Assembly (NCBI RefSeq): GCF_029543085.1
Contig: NZ_CP119967.1
Location: 3,250,501-3,314,500 of the forward strand
Length of the DNA: 64,000 nucleotides
Source: Pseudomonas sp. A34-9
GTDB taxonomy: Bacteria > Pseudomonadota > Gammaproteobacteria > Pseudomonadales > Pseudomonadaceae
Direction: 5' to 3'
Every line of letters starts with the position of its first letter. The stretch's first letter is position 1. The position numbers and the translations under genes are program-made. The notes below the pieces were generated by a model. The model had not been told where the DNA came from. It worked only from the letters and a program-made list of their open reading frames with translations, and did not search any database. Below, one piece after another: positions 55,014 through 63,420 of the stretch.

Positions 55014-55039
55014 CCTTCGCGAACAGGCTCGCTCCCACA
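55014..55039. repeat. Single family B repeat unit
   Basis: CCTTCGCGAACAGGCTCGCTCCCAC-type unit without inverse partner in the gap between the MFS gene and the first deacetylase gene. Confidence 0.75.
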
Positions 55040-55082
55040 GGGAATGCCTGAACACTGGAGATCCAATGTGGCAGCGAGTCGC

Positions 55083-55985
55083 TCATGGCAGATAGTCCCG
55101 ATAGTGCCGCTCATAAACCGCCGCCGGATGATCTTCGCTGACCGGCGCTGCGGTTTCTGCCCACCATTGCGCAACCTCGGCGCCGCTGGCGATCCACACA
55201 TCATCGTGCTGTTGAATGCCTTGCAGCAACTCGCGCAGCACGCCGATGCGCCCCGGGGTGGCGATGATTTCCGGGTGCAGGCGCAGCACATAGCACAGGC
55301 CAAAGCGATGGAACCCGGCGAAGTCCATTTGCAGATTGCCGAGGGTGTGGCTGTACGAGGCAATCCGCGATTGCGCCGGCGGCACGGCGGGGCTGAGGTT
55401 GAAGGCGAAGTACGGCTCGTCTTCCAGTTCGTAATGCAGCGGCAGTTCGATCACCTCGGGCGCCGTCGGGTGGGCGAACGGCAAATCATCGCCGCGCCAC
55501 GAAGACGACCAGACGATGCCATGGTCTTTCAACGCCTCAATGAAACCCGGCGCACCGTTGCCGGCGGGGATGCGAAACCCGGTCGGGCGTTGACCGGTCA
55601 GGGCCTCAAGCGCTGCACAACCTTTGCCGACTTCAGCACGTTGTGCGGCCAGATCGAGACCGTCGTAATCCTGATGCCGATACCCGGCGCAGGCGATCTC
55701 ATGCCCACCGGCGAGTATCGCGGTGATGTGCTGCGGGTTTTCTTCGGCGACGATGCCGGGGACGAACCAACTGCTGCGCACTCCCAGTTCCGCGAACAGT
55801 TCGAGCAGGCGCGTAACGCCACGCTCGGTGCCATAACGCCAGACCGACAAGGTCTTGTCACGACCGGCCACTTCGGGGGCCTGGGTGAGAATGCCGTGGA
55901 TGTCGTTGTAGTCGACCGTCAGCACCACCGCGCAGCGTTTGCCGTCGGGCCAGCGCGTGGTTGGCAAAACCTCGGAATCAGCCAT
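55083..55985 (-). CDS. Polysaccharide deacetylase family protein, PuuE/cyclic-imide-hydrolase-like (1)
   Basis: A 300-residue CE4-fold enzyme without signal peptide. Motif 1 is VDYND rather than the sugar-deacetylase TFDDG, motif 2 is GHEIACAGYRH, motif 3 is RIPAGNG and a late motif is RLHPEIIATPGR. This pattern resembles cytosolic members acting on cyclic ureides and imides (PuuE allantoinase, Pseudomonas cyclic imide hydrolase) rather than polysaccharides. It overlaps the second copy by 8 bp. The neighbouring ABC transporter and lyase hint at a small nitrogen compound. Specificity is inference. Confidence 0.85.
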   Translation of the reverse strand: MADSEVLPTTRWPDGKRCAVVLTVDYNDIHGILTQAPEVAGRDKTLSVWRYGTERGVTRLLELFAELGVRSSWFVPGIVAEENPQHITAILAGGHEIACAGYRHQDYDGLDLAAQRAEVGKGCAALEALTGQRPTGFRIPAGNGAPGFIEALKDHGIVWSSSWRGDDLPFAHPTAPEVIELPLHYELEDEPYFAFNLSPAVPPAQSRIASYSHTLGNLQMDFAGFHRFGLCYVLRLHPEIIATPGRIGVLRELLQGIQQHDDVWIASGAEVAQWWAETAAPVSEDHPAAVYERHYRDYLP

Positions 55986-56823
55986 GGTGATACTCCTTCA
56001 GCCACCAACGGGCGACATCGCGGCAGGTGGCGAACCACACGTCATCGCGCTGGCGCATGTGTTCGAAGAGTTTTTCCAGCAACAGGATGCGCCCCGGTTT
56101 GCCGGTGATCTTCGGGTGAAACAGCGTGGTCAGGCACAGGCCTTCGTCCATCGCGCCGTCGTATTCGCGTTGCCAGTTGTCGAGGGTCAATTCATAACTG
56201 GCGGTGCGGTCGAGGCCCGACGGGAAGTTCGGCGCGCGGGTGTAGGCGAGGGAGGCGTAGTCGTCCATTTCCCAACGCCCGGGGATTTCCACCAGCGGTG
56301 TGCTGTGCCCGGGAACGTTGACCAGATACGGACGATCGTCGCCGCGCATGCTGCTCGAATAGATCACGCCGTTGTCGGCCAGCATCGCCGGGGTTTCGGC
56401 GCGCCAGTCACCGGACGGGGTGCGGAAGCCTTCGGCGCGAATGTGCAGGTGTTGCCAGAACACGTCTCTGGACTTGGCCATGACGGCTTGCTGCTGGTCC
56501 AGCGTCAGGGCGTAAAAGGATTCGTGTTTGTAGCCGTGGTACGCGACTTCATGGCCGCGTTCGACGATGGCCTGGCATTGTTTTGGCCAGTTCTCGACGA
56601 CCCATGCCGGGACGAAAAACGTCGTGGGAATGTTGAACGCGTCGAGCAGGTCGAGCAGACGTGGCAGGGCACGATAAGGCCCGTAGCCGCCGAAGCCGAA
56701 GTACTCGGGTTTGCGCCAGATCGAGCCGTTGAGCATGGCGTCGCCGGTCGGGCCATCGAGGTCGAAGGCCAGGGCGAGGCAGGCTTTGTGCGGGTCGGGC
56801 CAGGTGGGTTGGCACGAAGACAT
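55978..56823 (-). CDS. Polysaccharide deacetylase family protein, PuuE/cyclic-imide-hydrolase-like (2)
   Basis: A 281-residue CE4-fold paralogue of the next gene, with FDLDGPTGD, GHEVAYHGYKHESFYAL, FRTPSGDWRAETP and FHPKITGKPGR motifs. Both lack signal peptides, so they act in the cytoplasm. ATG 56823 is preceded by CGGAGAGCGACAACC; an upstream in-frame start (56850) is less likely. Their close pairing (8-bp overlap) suggests they act on related substrates or form one complex. See the entry above for possible activity. Confidence 0.85.
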   Translation of the reverse strand: MSSCQPTWPDPHKACLALAFDLDGPTGDAMLNGSIWRKPEYFGFGGYGPYRALPRLLDLLDAFNIPTTFFVPAWVVENWPKQCQAIVERGHEVAYHGYKHESFYALTLDQQQAVMAKSRDVFWQHLHIRAEGFRTPSGDWRAETPAMLADNGVIYSSSMRGDDRPYLVNVPGHSTPLVEIPGRWEMDDYASLAYTRAPNFPSGLDRTASYELTLDNWQREYDGAMDEGLCLTTLFHPKITGKPGRILLLEKLFEHMRQRDDVWFATCRDVARWWLKEYHHG

Positions 56824-56856
56824 GGTTGTCGCTCTCCGGTGTTGAATCAATAGAAA

Positions 56857-57414
56857 CCCTCACCCCAGCCCTCTCCCAGAGGGAGAGGGAGCCGACCGAG
56901 GTGTTCTGCCGCCTTGCATCGACCTGAAAGATCGCGGCGAACTCAGGCGCTGCGTCGTCGAACTCAGGTTTCGAACACTTGAAGATCAGCTCCCTTTACC
57001 CCTTGAGGGAGAGGGAGCCGACCGAGGTGTTCTGCCGCCTTGCATCGACCTGAAAGATCGCGGCGAACTCAGGCGCTGTGTCGTCGAACTCAGGTTTCGA
57101 ACACTTGAAGATCAGCTCCCTTTACCCCTTGAGGGAGAGGGAGCCGACCGAGGTGTTCTGCCGCCTTGCATCGACCTGAAAGATCGCGGCGAACTCAGGC
57201 GCTGTGTCGTCGAACTCAGGTTTCGAACACTTGAAGATCAGCTCCCTTTACCCCTTGAGGGAGAGGAGCCGACCGAGGTGTTCTGCCGTCTTGCATCGAC
57301 CTGAAAGATCGCGGCGAACTCAGGCGCTGTGTCGTCGAACTCAGGTTTCGAACACTTGAAGATCAGCTCCCTTTCCCCCTCGCCCCCTTGGGGGAGAGGG
57401 TTGGGGTGAGGGGG
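56857..57414. repeat. Tandem array of four 126-bp repeats within a palindromic element
   Basis: The unit begins GCCGACCGAGGTGTTCTGCC and starts at 56891, 57017, 57143 and 57268 (spacings 126, 126, 125). Copies are nearly identical: copy 1 has GCGTCG where copies 2-4 have GTGTCG, copy 4 has TGCCGTC for TGCCGCC and lacks one G in the preceding GAGAGGG. The array is flanked by inverted CCCTCACCCCAGCCCTC and GAGGGTTGGGGTGAGGG. It fills the gap between the ABC substrate-binding gene and the deacetylase pair; no ORF is supported in it. Confidence 0.95.
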
Positions 57415-57429
57415 GATCGATCTCGACAG

Positions 57430-58254
57430 TTACTTGCCCGCGTTGACGGTCACTTCCTTGATTGCGCCCAGTTCCACGTCCCATTTCTTCAGGATCGCGC
57501 CATAGCTGCCGTCATCGACCATGCTCTGCAACGCCACCTTCACCGCCTCACTCAGCTCAGGCTTTTTCTTGCTCACGCCCAGACCGGTGAACTGCACGGA
57601 GATCGGCTGGCCGACAGTCTTGTACATGTCCTTTTCCTGAGTTTTCAGGTACGACAGGGTCTCGCTGCCTTGCATCGCCGCGTCAATGCGGCTCTGGCGC
57701 AGTTGCGCGCGGGCGTCGGCCGAGCCTTCGGTGCCGATCACGTTGATTGCCGGTTTGCCGGCGGCTTCACAGTTGGCTTTGCTCCATGCGGCGATTTCCG
57801 CCGGGAACGTAGTGCGGCGGCTGGTGCCGACTTTCTTGCCGCACAGGTCGATGATCTCGTTGGTCGCCGCGTTCTTCTGCAAGGTGTAGAACTGCGGGCC
57901 GCTGGTGAAGTAGTCGACGAAGGTCACACTGGCCTGACGCTCGGCAGTGTCGGTCATGCCCGACAGCACCAGGTCAACGCGGTCAGTGGTCAGCGCGTTG
58001 ATCATTTGCTCGAAGCCGGTTTCCTGCCATTTGATCTTCACGCCCAGACGTTCGGCCAGGGCATTGCCCAGGTCGTAGTCGAGGCCGGTGAGGGTGTTGG
58101 TGGCCGGGTCCTTGAAATCCATCGGCGGGTAGTTCGGCATGATCGCGACAACGATCTCGCCTTTGTCCTTGATGCTGGCCGGCAAATCGGCGGCCACGGC
58201 GAAACCGCAAGACATGACGGACGCGAGTACAGCGGGGATAACGAAATTCTTCAT
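57430..58254 (-). CDS. Polar amino acid ABC transporter, substrate-binding protein
   Basis: A 274-residue periplasmic binding protein of family 3 with signal peptide MKNFVIPAVLASVMSCGFAVAA. The SBP_bac_3 pattern GLDYDLGNALAERLGVKIKWQE and DLVLSGMTDTAERQASVTFVDYF is clear. It captures a polar amino acid or related compound for the transporter encoded just downstream (58293-59946). It is the last gene of that ABC set on the minus strand. Confidence 0.9.
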   Translation of the reverse strand: MKNFVIPAVLASVMSCGFAVAADLPASIKDKGEIVVAIMPNYPPMDFKDPATNTLTGLDYDLGNALAERLGVKIKWQETGFEQMINALTTDRVDLVLSGMTDTAERQASVTFVDYFTSGPQFYTLQKNAATNEIIDLCGKKVGTSRRTTFPAEIAAWSKANCEAAGKPAINVIGTEGSADARAQLRQSRIDAAMQGSETLSYLKTQEKDMYKTVGQPISVQFTGLGVSKKKPELSEAVKVALQSMVDDGSYGAILKKWDVELGAIKEVTVNAGK

Positions 58255-58292
58255 GGTCGTTCTCTTATGAGTGTTGTGGCACCAAGCGGTGC

Positions 58293-59057
58293 TTAGGTTC
58301 GAACGGCAGAAATGAAGCTTTGGGTGCGCGGGTTTTGCGGACTTATTAGAATTTCTTCGGGGCTTCCAGCCTCCACGATCTGCCCGCCGTCCATGAACAC
58401 CATGCGATTGGAAACCTCGCGGGCGAAGCCCAGTTCATGGGTGACGACGATCATGGTCATGCCGGTCTGCGCCAGATCGCGCATCACCGACAGCACCTCA
58501 CCGACCAGTTCCGGGTCGAGTGCCGAAGTGGGTTCATCGAACAGCATCAACTTGGGCCGCATGGCCAACGCCCGGGCAATCGCCACACGTTGCTGCTGAC
58601 CGCCCGACAGTTCGATCGGGTAGCTGTCGCGTTTGTCGGCCAGGCCAACGCGGGCCAACAGTTCCAGGGCTTCTTCGTGCGCTTCTTTCGGCGAACGTTT
58701 GAGCACCTGGCACGGGCCTTCGATGATGTTTTGCAGCACAGTCATGTGCGGGAACAGATTGAAACGCTGGAACACCATGCCGGTGGCCAGACGTTGCCGG
58801 GCGATCTGCGACTCGTTGAGCTCGTGCAGTTTGTTGCCAACCACGCGGTAGCCGACCAATTCGCCGTCAACCCACAGGCCACCCTTGTCGATCTTTTCCA
58901 ACTGGTTGACGCAACGCAGCAGGGTGCTCTTGCCCGAGCCGGACGGGCCGATGATGCACAATACTTCGCCTTGCTCGACTTCGATGTTGATGTCCTTGAG
59001 CGCGTGGTACTGGTCGTAATACTTGTTCAGGCTGACGGCCTTGACGATGCTTCTCAT
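58293..59057 (-). CDS. Polar amino acid ABC transporter, ATP-binding protein
   Basis: A 254-residue ATPase with Walker [10 protein letters not shown] (about 34-42), signature [15 protein letters not shown] and Walker [15 protein letters not shown]. The YTPE is of the GlnQ/HisP polar amino acid group. It energises uptake with the permease and binding protein. It lies 10 bp after the permease gene and 38 bp before the binding-protein gene. Confidence 0.93.
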   Translation of the reverse strand: MRSIVKAVSLNKYYDQYHALKDINIEVEQGEVLCIIGPSGSGKSTLLRCVNQLEKIDKGGLWVDGELVGYRVVGNKLHELNESQIARQRLATGMVFQRFNLFPHMTVLQNIIEGPCQVLKRSPKEAHEEALELLARVGLADKRDSYPIELSGGQQQRVAIARALAMRPKLMLFDEPTSALDPELVGEVLSVMRDLAQTGMTMIVVTHELGFAREVSNRMVFMDGGQIVEAGSPEEILISPQNPRTQSFISAVRT

Positions 59058-59067
59058 GTTCGATTCC

Positions 59068-59946
59068 TCAAGAACGCTTGCCGGCGCCGCGAGCGAAACG
59101 ACGCTCCAGACGGCTTTGACCGAAGGACAGCACGGTGACGGTGGCCAGGTACCAGATGCCGGCGACGATCAGCAGCTCCATCACGCGGGCGTTGGCGTAG
59201 TAGATGTTCTGCGCGTTGTAGAGCAGTTCCGAGTACTGGATCACGCTGGCCAGCGAGGTCATTTTGACCATGCCGATAAACTCGTTGCCGACCGGCGGAA
59301 TGATGATGCGCATGGCCTGCGGCAGGATGATCCGGCGCAGCGCTTGCAGGCGCGGCATGCCGATCGACTTGGCTGCTTCGTACTGGCCGGTGTCCACCGA
59401 CAGCAGGCCGGCACGCACCACTTCAGCGGTGTAGGCGCCCTGGTTGATGCTCAAGCCGAGCAGGGCAGCCACGAACGGTGTCATCAGGCTGACGGTGTCG
59501 AGCTCGACCAGACCGGGAATGCCGATGGTGGGGAAAATCAGCGCCAGGTTGAACCACAACAGCAGCTGCAAAATCAGCGGCGTGCCGCGAAACAGCCAGG
59601 TGTAAGTCACGGCCACGTAGCGCAGGATCGGGTTGGCCGACATGCGCATGATCGCCGTGATCACCCCGAACACGATGCCCAGCGCCATCGCCAGCACGGC
59701 CATGATGATGGTGTTGAACAGGCCCCACATGATCGCTTCAGAGGTGAGGAACTGGCCGATGTACGACCATTCGATTTTGCCTTCGGCGAAGGCGCGCACC
59801 AGGCCGAGGATCGCGATGACTATCACGGTGGCGAAGAAGATCCGCCCGTAATAACGCCGAGGCACGTGCTGGTACTGGGTGATATCGAACTGGTTTTCCG
59901 CCAGTTTGCGCTCCGCCTGGAGTCGTTCTGCCTGAGTCTGGCTCAT
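59068..59946 (-). CDS. Polar amino acid ABC transporter, permease
   Basis: A 292-residue inner-membrane protein with an extended cytoplasmic N terminus (about 45 residues), then five or six membrane segments and the HEF/GlnP-type EAA loop [24 protein letters not shown]. The single permease gene suggests it works as a homodimer. ATG 59946 follows ACGGAG; an upstream frame to 60051 runs into a repeat and is not chosen. Confidence 0.92.
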   Translation of the reverse strand: MSQTQAERLQAERKLAENQFDITQYQHVPRRYYGRIFFATVIVIAILGLVRAFAEGKIEWSYIGQFLTSEAIMWGLFNTIIMAVLAMALGIVFGVITAIMRMSANPILRYVAVTYTWLFRGTPLILQLLLWFNLALIFPTIGIPGLVELDTVSLMTPFVAALLGLSINQGAYTAEVVRAGLLSVDTGQYEAAKSIGMPRLQALRRIILPQAMRIIIPPVGNEFIGMVKMTSLASVIQYSELLYNAQNIYYANARVMELLIVAGIWYLATVTVLSFGQSRLERRFARGAGKRS

Positions 59947-59990
59947 GGTGTTTCTCCGTACTGATCTTTCAAATCCAACACATTCCACTT

Positions 59991-60078
59991 GTAGGCCTTC
60001 GCCTGCTCGCGATTGCGATAGCCCATGCAACATTGGTGCTGGCTGACCCACCGCTATCGCGAGCAGGCGAAGGTCTAC
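59991..60078. repeat. Palindromic repeat pair (family B variant)
   Basis: GTAGGCCTTCGCCTGCTCGC and inverse GCGAGCAGGCGAAGGTCTAC enclose ATTGCGATAG... /CTATCGC-type inner arms, between the lyase and permease genes. Confidence 0.88.
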
Positions 60079-60100
60079 AGGGTTATGCGTGTGGCGGCCG

Positions 60101-61528
60101 TTAGAGGCGGAAGCCCTGGTAGTTTTCCGTCCACTGTTGTTGCGCGGCGAGGGCAGCTTTCAAGCGGCCGATCTGCTCGCGCACCTGTTGCGGTGCGGTG
60201 CCGCCCCAACCGCTACGGGCCGCAATGGCGGCTTCCAGGGTCAGGCTGTCGCGCACATCGGCGGTCAGGCGTGGATCGATTTCGGCCAACAGCGCCGGAG
60301 ACGCTTCCCACAATTCGATGCCGTGCTTTTCACAGGCCTGCACCAGCGCGCCAGTGATTTCGTGGGCTTCCTTGAACGGCACGCCGCGCACCGCCAGCCA
60401 GTCGGCGACTTCGGTGGCGAGGGTGAAACCCAGTGGCGCCTGTCGGCGCAGCTCTTCGACGTTGACGGTCATGGTCGCGACCATGCCGGCCATCGCTGGC
60501 AACACCAGCAGCAGGGTGTCGACGCTGTCGAGCACGCCGTGCTTGTCTTCGCTGAGGTCGCGGTTGTACGACAGTGGCAGGGATTTCAGCGTCGAGAGCA
60601 AACCGGTCAGGTTGCCGATCAGCCGTCCAGCCTTGCCGCGCGCCAGTTCAGCGATGTCCGGGTTTTTCTTCTGCGGCATGATCGAACTGCCGGTGGCATA
60701 GGCATCGTCGAGATCGACCCAGCGGAACTGGCGCGACGACCACAGGCAAAACTCTTCGGCGAGGCGCGAAATATTGATGCCGAGCATGCTGGCGATAAAC
60801 AGGAATTCGGCAACGTGATCACGGCTGGCGACGGCGTCGATGGAGTTCTCGCACACCCCGGCGTAACCCATTTCCCTGGCCGATTGCTGCGGCTGGCGGG
60901 CAATCGCCGAACCGGCCATGGCGGCGGCGCCGAGTGGCGACAGCGAGGTGCGCGCGTCCCAGTCCACCAGGCGTTGTACGTCGCGCAGCATCGATTGCGC
61001 GTGTGCCAGCAAGTGGTGAGCGAATACGATCGGTTGCGCCTGCTGCAAGTGAGTGAAACCCGGGCAGATGCTTTCGACGTGTTGCTCGGCCTGAGTCACC
61101 AGCGCTTGCTGCAAGGCGAGGACTTCGACGGCGAGGGTGCGTACGTGATCGCGCAGAAACAGGCGCAGGTCGTTGGCGGTCTGGTCGTTGCGCGAGCGGC
61201 CGGCGCGCAGCTTGCCGCCGAGGGCGCCAAGGCGTTCGGTCAGCAGGCGTTCGATAAAGGTGTGGACGTCTTCGTCGTCCAGCGTTGGCGCAATACGTCC
61301 GGCGCGGAAGTCGGCACCGATACCGTCCAAGGCTTCCAGCATGGTGCGGGTTTCCTGCTCGTTGAGCAGACCGGCCCGCTGCAGTTCGCCGGCATGGGCT
61401 TTGGAACCGGCCAGATCGTACGGCGTCAGGCGGAAATAGCGCTCGGGGCACCGGGACAGGGCGGCCAGGGCGGCGGAAGGGCCGCTTTTGAAACGGGCAC
61501 CCCAGAGACGGTCGGTGGCTTGAGACAT
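60101..61528 (-). CDS. Argininosuccinate-lyase-like enzyme of the aspartase/fumarase family
   Basis: A 475-residue lyase with the family signature GSSIMPQKKNPD and the active-site regions RAGRSRNDQ and GFTHLQQAQP. It resembles ArgH in length and motifs. The genomic setting (amino acid ABC transporter, deacetylases, LysR, not arginine genes) argues for a specialised lyase cleaving an N-substituted aspartate to fumarate plus an amine, though a second argH copy is also possible. ATG 61528 follows GAGGAAAACAACAC. It is likely the first gene of a minus-strand transcript running towards the transporter. Confidence 0.88.
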   Translation of the reverse strand: MSQATDRLWGARFKSGPSAALAALSRCPERYFRLTPYDLAGSKAHAGELQRAGLLNEQETRTMLEALDGIGADFRAGRIAPTLDDEDVHTFIERLLTERLGALGGKLRAGRSRNDQTANDLRLFLRDHVRTLAVEVLALQQALVTQAEQHVESICPGFTHLQQAQPIVFAHHLLAHAQSMLRDVQRLVDWDARTSLSPLGAAAMAGSAIARQPQQSAREMGYAGVCENSIDAVASRDHVAEFLFIASMLGINISRLAEEFCLWSSRQFRWVDLDDAYATGSSIMPQKKNPDIAELARGKAGRLIGNLTGLLSTLKSLPLSYNRDLSEDKHGVLDSVDTLLLVLPAMAGMVATMTVNVEELRRQAPLGFTLATEVADWLAVRGVPFKEAHEITGALVQACEKHGIELWEASPALLAEIDPRLTADVRDSLTLEAAIAARSGWGGTAPQQVREQIGRLKAALAAQQQWTENYQGFRL

Positions 61529-61686
61529 GTGTTGTTTTCCTCGTCGGTAACGCGAACTGAAATCGTTGTGCATGGCCGTGATCGCTGCTGGAAAGTCAGC
61601 AGACGGATTCAGGCCAAAGCAGTGTTCAAGAGGGCAGTTGCTAGAGAGCGAGAACTGATCGAAGTGTCAGCTTTTAATGTTTCGAG

Positions 61687-61706
61687 ATCAGTGAGTTGGC
61701 ACTGAT
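61687..61706. promoter_or_regulatory. Inverted repeat in the LysR/lyase divergent promoter
   Basis: ATCAGTG-AGTTGG-CACTGAT is a perfect 7-bp inverted repeat with 6-bp spacer, 159 bp before the lyase ATG and 118 bp before the LysR ATG. A second related arm pair, CTGA-TCGAAGTG-TCAG, lies near 61652-61667. This is a plausible LysR operator in the 296-bp gap; no other feature is seen there. Confidence 0.5.
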
Positions 61707-61824
61707 GTTCGAGATTTTTTGGCGGTTGCCAAGGCTTGTTTTCTGTGATCATTATTATTAGCCGGCGATGTTTTTGTTGTTGGACACAGATTGTTGAACA
61801 TTGCGCCAGAGGTAAATCAGCATT

Positions 61825-62790
61825 ATGGAAACCCCACTTTCCAATTCCGGAAACCCGCCACCGAAAACGGCCCACCGAGCACTGCTGACCCTCAGCGGAC
61901 TGGATTTCAAACTGCTCAAGGTGTTCAAGGCCGTGGTCGAGGCAGGAGGCTTCAGCGCCGCGCAAAACGAGCTGAACGTGGGCCTTGCGGCCATCAGCAA
62001 GCAGATCTCCGACCTGGAAATCCGCATCGGCATGCGTCTGTGCACACGCGGCCGCGAGGGGTTTCACCTGACCGAAGAAGGGCGTCTGGTGTATCAGGCA
62101 TCGATTGATCTGTTTGCTTCGGTGGACAACTTTCGTGATCGGCTTAGTTCTGCGCAGAATGAACTTATCGGCGATCTGGGTGTGGGCGTTATCGACAATA
62201 CGATCAGTGATGAAAACTCACCGTTAGTTGCCGCGCTAAAACAACTTAACGAACAATCGCCGAAGGTCAGGTTTCAACTTCAGGCATCGCAACTGGATGA
62301 GGTGGAAAGAGGCGTGGTGGAGGGGCGCTTAGTTGCCGGCATAGTGCCGGTTTATCAACGCCGCGAAGAATTCGATTATTACCCGCTGTACGAGGAGCGC
62401 TCGGAAGTCTACTGCGCGGTCGGGCATCCGTTGTTCGATATGCCCGAGGCGCAAATGGGCAGCAACGTGTTGCAGGAATACGAGTGCATCAACCACCGCT
62501 ACGCGATCCATCGCGACAAGCTCAACTATGCGCGCTATGACAGTTTTTCCGCGTCGGCGACCCAGGTTGAAGCCGTGGCTTTGCTGATCAAGACTGGCCG
62601 TTTCGTTGGTTTTCTACCCCGGCATTACGCGGCAGCGCTGGTGGCAGCAGGGCAGATGCGTGCGGTGCTGCCCGAGCGGATCAACATCATGACGCCGTTC
62701 AATCTGATCCTGCGGCACAACACCGTGCGCAGTCCGCTGGTGAAAGCATTCGCTGAGGCATTGGGCGTCGATCTGAAAGCCACGATCTGA
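61825..62790 (+). CDS. LysR family transcriptional regulator
   Basis: A 321-residue LTTR. After a short polar N-terminal extension the helix-turn-helix is LLKVFKAVVEAGGFSAAQNELNVGLAAISKQISDLEIRIG (about 28-70), followed by the effector domain. It reads away from the argininosuccinate-lyase-like gene, so it probably regulates the lyase/ABC/deacetylase cluster. ATG 61825 has only a weak ribosome site. Confidence 0.92.
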   Translation: METPLSNSGNPPPKTAHRALLTLSGLDFKLLKVFKAVVEAGGFSAAQNELNVGLAAISKQISDLEIRIGMRLCTRGREGFHLTEEGRLVYQASIDLFASVDNFRDRLSSAQNELIGDLGVGVIDNTISDENSPLVAALKQLNEQSPKVRFQLQASQLDEVERGVVEGRLVAGIVPVYQRREEFDYYPLYEERSEVYCAVGHPLFDMPEAQMGSNVLQEYECINHRYAIHRDKLNYARYDSFSASATQVEAVALLIKTGRFVGFLPRHYAAALVAAGQMRAVLPERINIMTPFNLILRHNTVRSPLVKAFAEALGVDLKATI

Positions 62791-62792
62791 TT

Positions 62793-63311
62793 TCAAGGCA
62801 ACGTCAGGCGCATGGCGCAGCGCCGGTGGCCGGGTAAACCGTGGGCAATTTCATCGTTCAAGGCGTCGACTAAATACTGTGTGGTTTCTTCGCCATTCAC
62901 GCGTTGGAAACCGATCTTCTGATAGAACGGCGCATTCCACGGCAGATCAGTGAAGGTGGTCAGTGTCACCGCGCAAAGTTGTTGCGTCCGGGCATGCTCG
63001 ATGACCGCCGAGAGCAACTTGCGGCCAATGCCCTGACCCTGAAAGTGTTGGCTGACGGACAGCTCCTCTATATGCAGTTGGTTATCGACAGACGCCGCGC
63101 GCAAGAACCCGGCAAGTTGCCCTTCAGGGGATTGTGCGACCCAGACCCGGGCCTGCTCGATGGCTTGTACATGCAACTCGGCGCCGGCTACTTCGGCGTC
63201 GGCCAGCCAGGCCAATTGCGGATCAAGGCGAAACAGCCCGGCGGCCGAGCGTTCGATGGCGGGGAGGGCGGCCGCGTCGCAGGGACGAGCGCGGCGTACA
63301 AGAGACGTCAT
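62793..63311 (-). CDS. GNAT family N-acetyltransferase
   Basis: A 172-residue GNAT enzyme with the acetyl-CoA-binding loop GQGIGRKLL and preceding beta strand LHIEELSVSQHF, and the NAPFYQKIGFQRV C-terminal part. The acceptor is unknown. Its stop is 2 bp from the convergent LysR gene's stop. ATG 63311. Confidence 0.88.
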   Translation of the reverse strand: MTSLVRRARPCDAAALPAIERSAAGLFRLDPQLAWLADAEVAGAELHVQAIEQARVWVAQSPEGQLAGFLRAASVDNQLHIEELSVSQHFQGQGIGRKLLSAVIEHARTQQLCAVTLTTFTDLPWNAPFYQKIGFQRVNGEETTQYLVDALNDEIAHGLPGHRRCAMRLTLP

Positions 63312-63343
63312 TGTGACAAGTTCCGTGGCGGCGATCTTGATTT

Positions 63344-63420
63344 GGGACGCAGAGCGTCCCCGGCGGCATTCCCACGCAGAGCGTGGGAACGATCAAGATC
63401 GCAGCCTTCGGCAACACCTA
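63344..63420. repeat. Two GC-hairpins plus a degenerate family A REP end
   Basis: GGGACGC-AGA-GCGTCCC (63344-63360) and TTCCCACGC-AGA-GCGTGGGAA (63369-63389) share the AGA loop and GCGT core. They are followed by GATCGCAGCCTTCGGCAAC ACCTAC, an altered family A arm whose last bases form the stop codon of the next gene. Confidence 0.8.

Noticed and set aside
56891..57392. Possible CRISPR array in the 126-bp repeats
   Set aside because: Units are directly adjacent with no unique spacers and are far longer than CRISPR repeats; no cas genes are near.
60089..61705. A 538-residue open frame opposite the lyase gene
   Set aside because: Antisense shadow of the ArgH-like gene with no recognisable motif; the minus-strand protein carries the fumarase-family signature.
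61697..61712. Sigma-54-like TGGCAC-N5-TTCG near the LysR promoter
   Set aside because: The -12 GC is replaced by CG and the position overlaps the palindrome; the required GG-N10-GC spacing fails.
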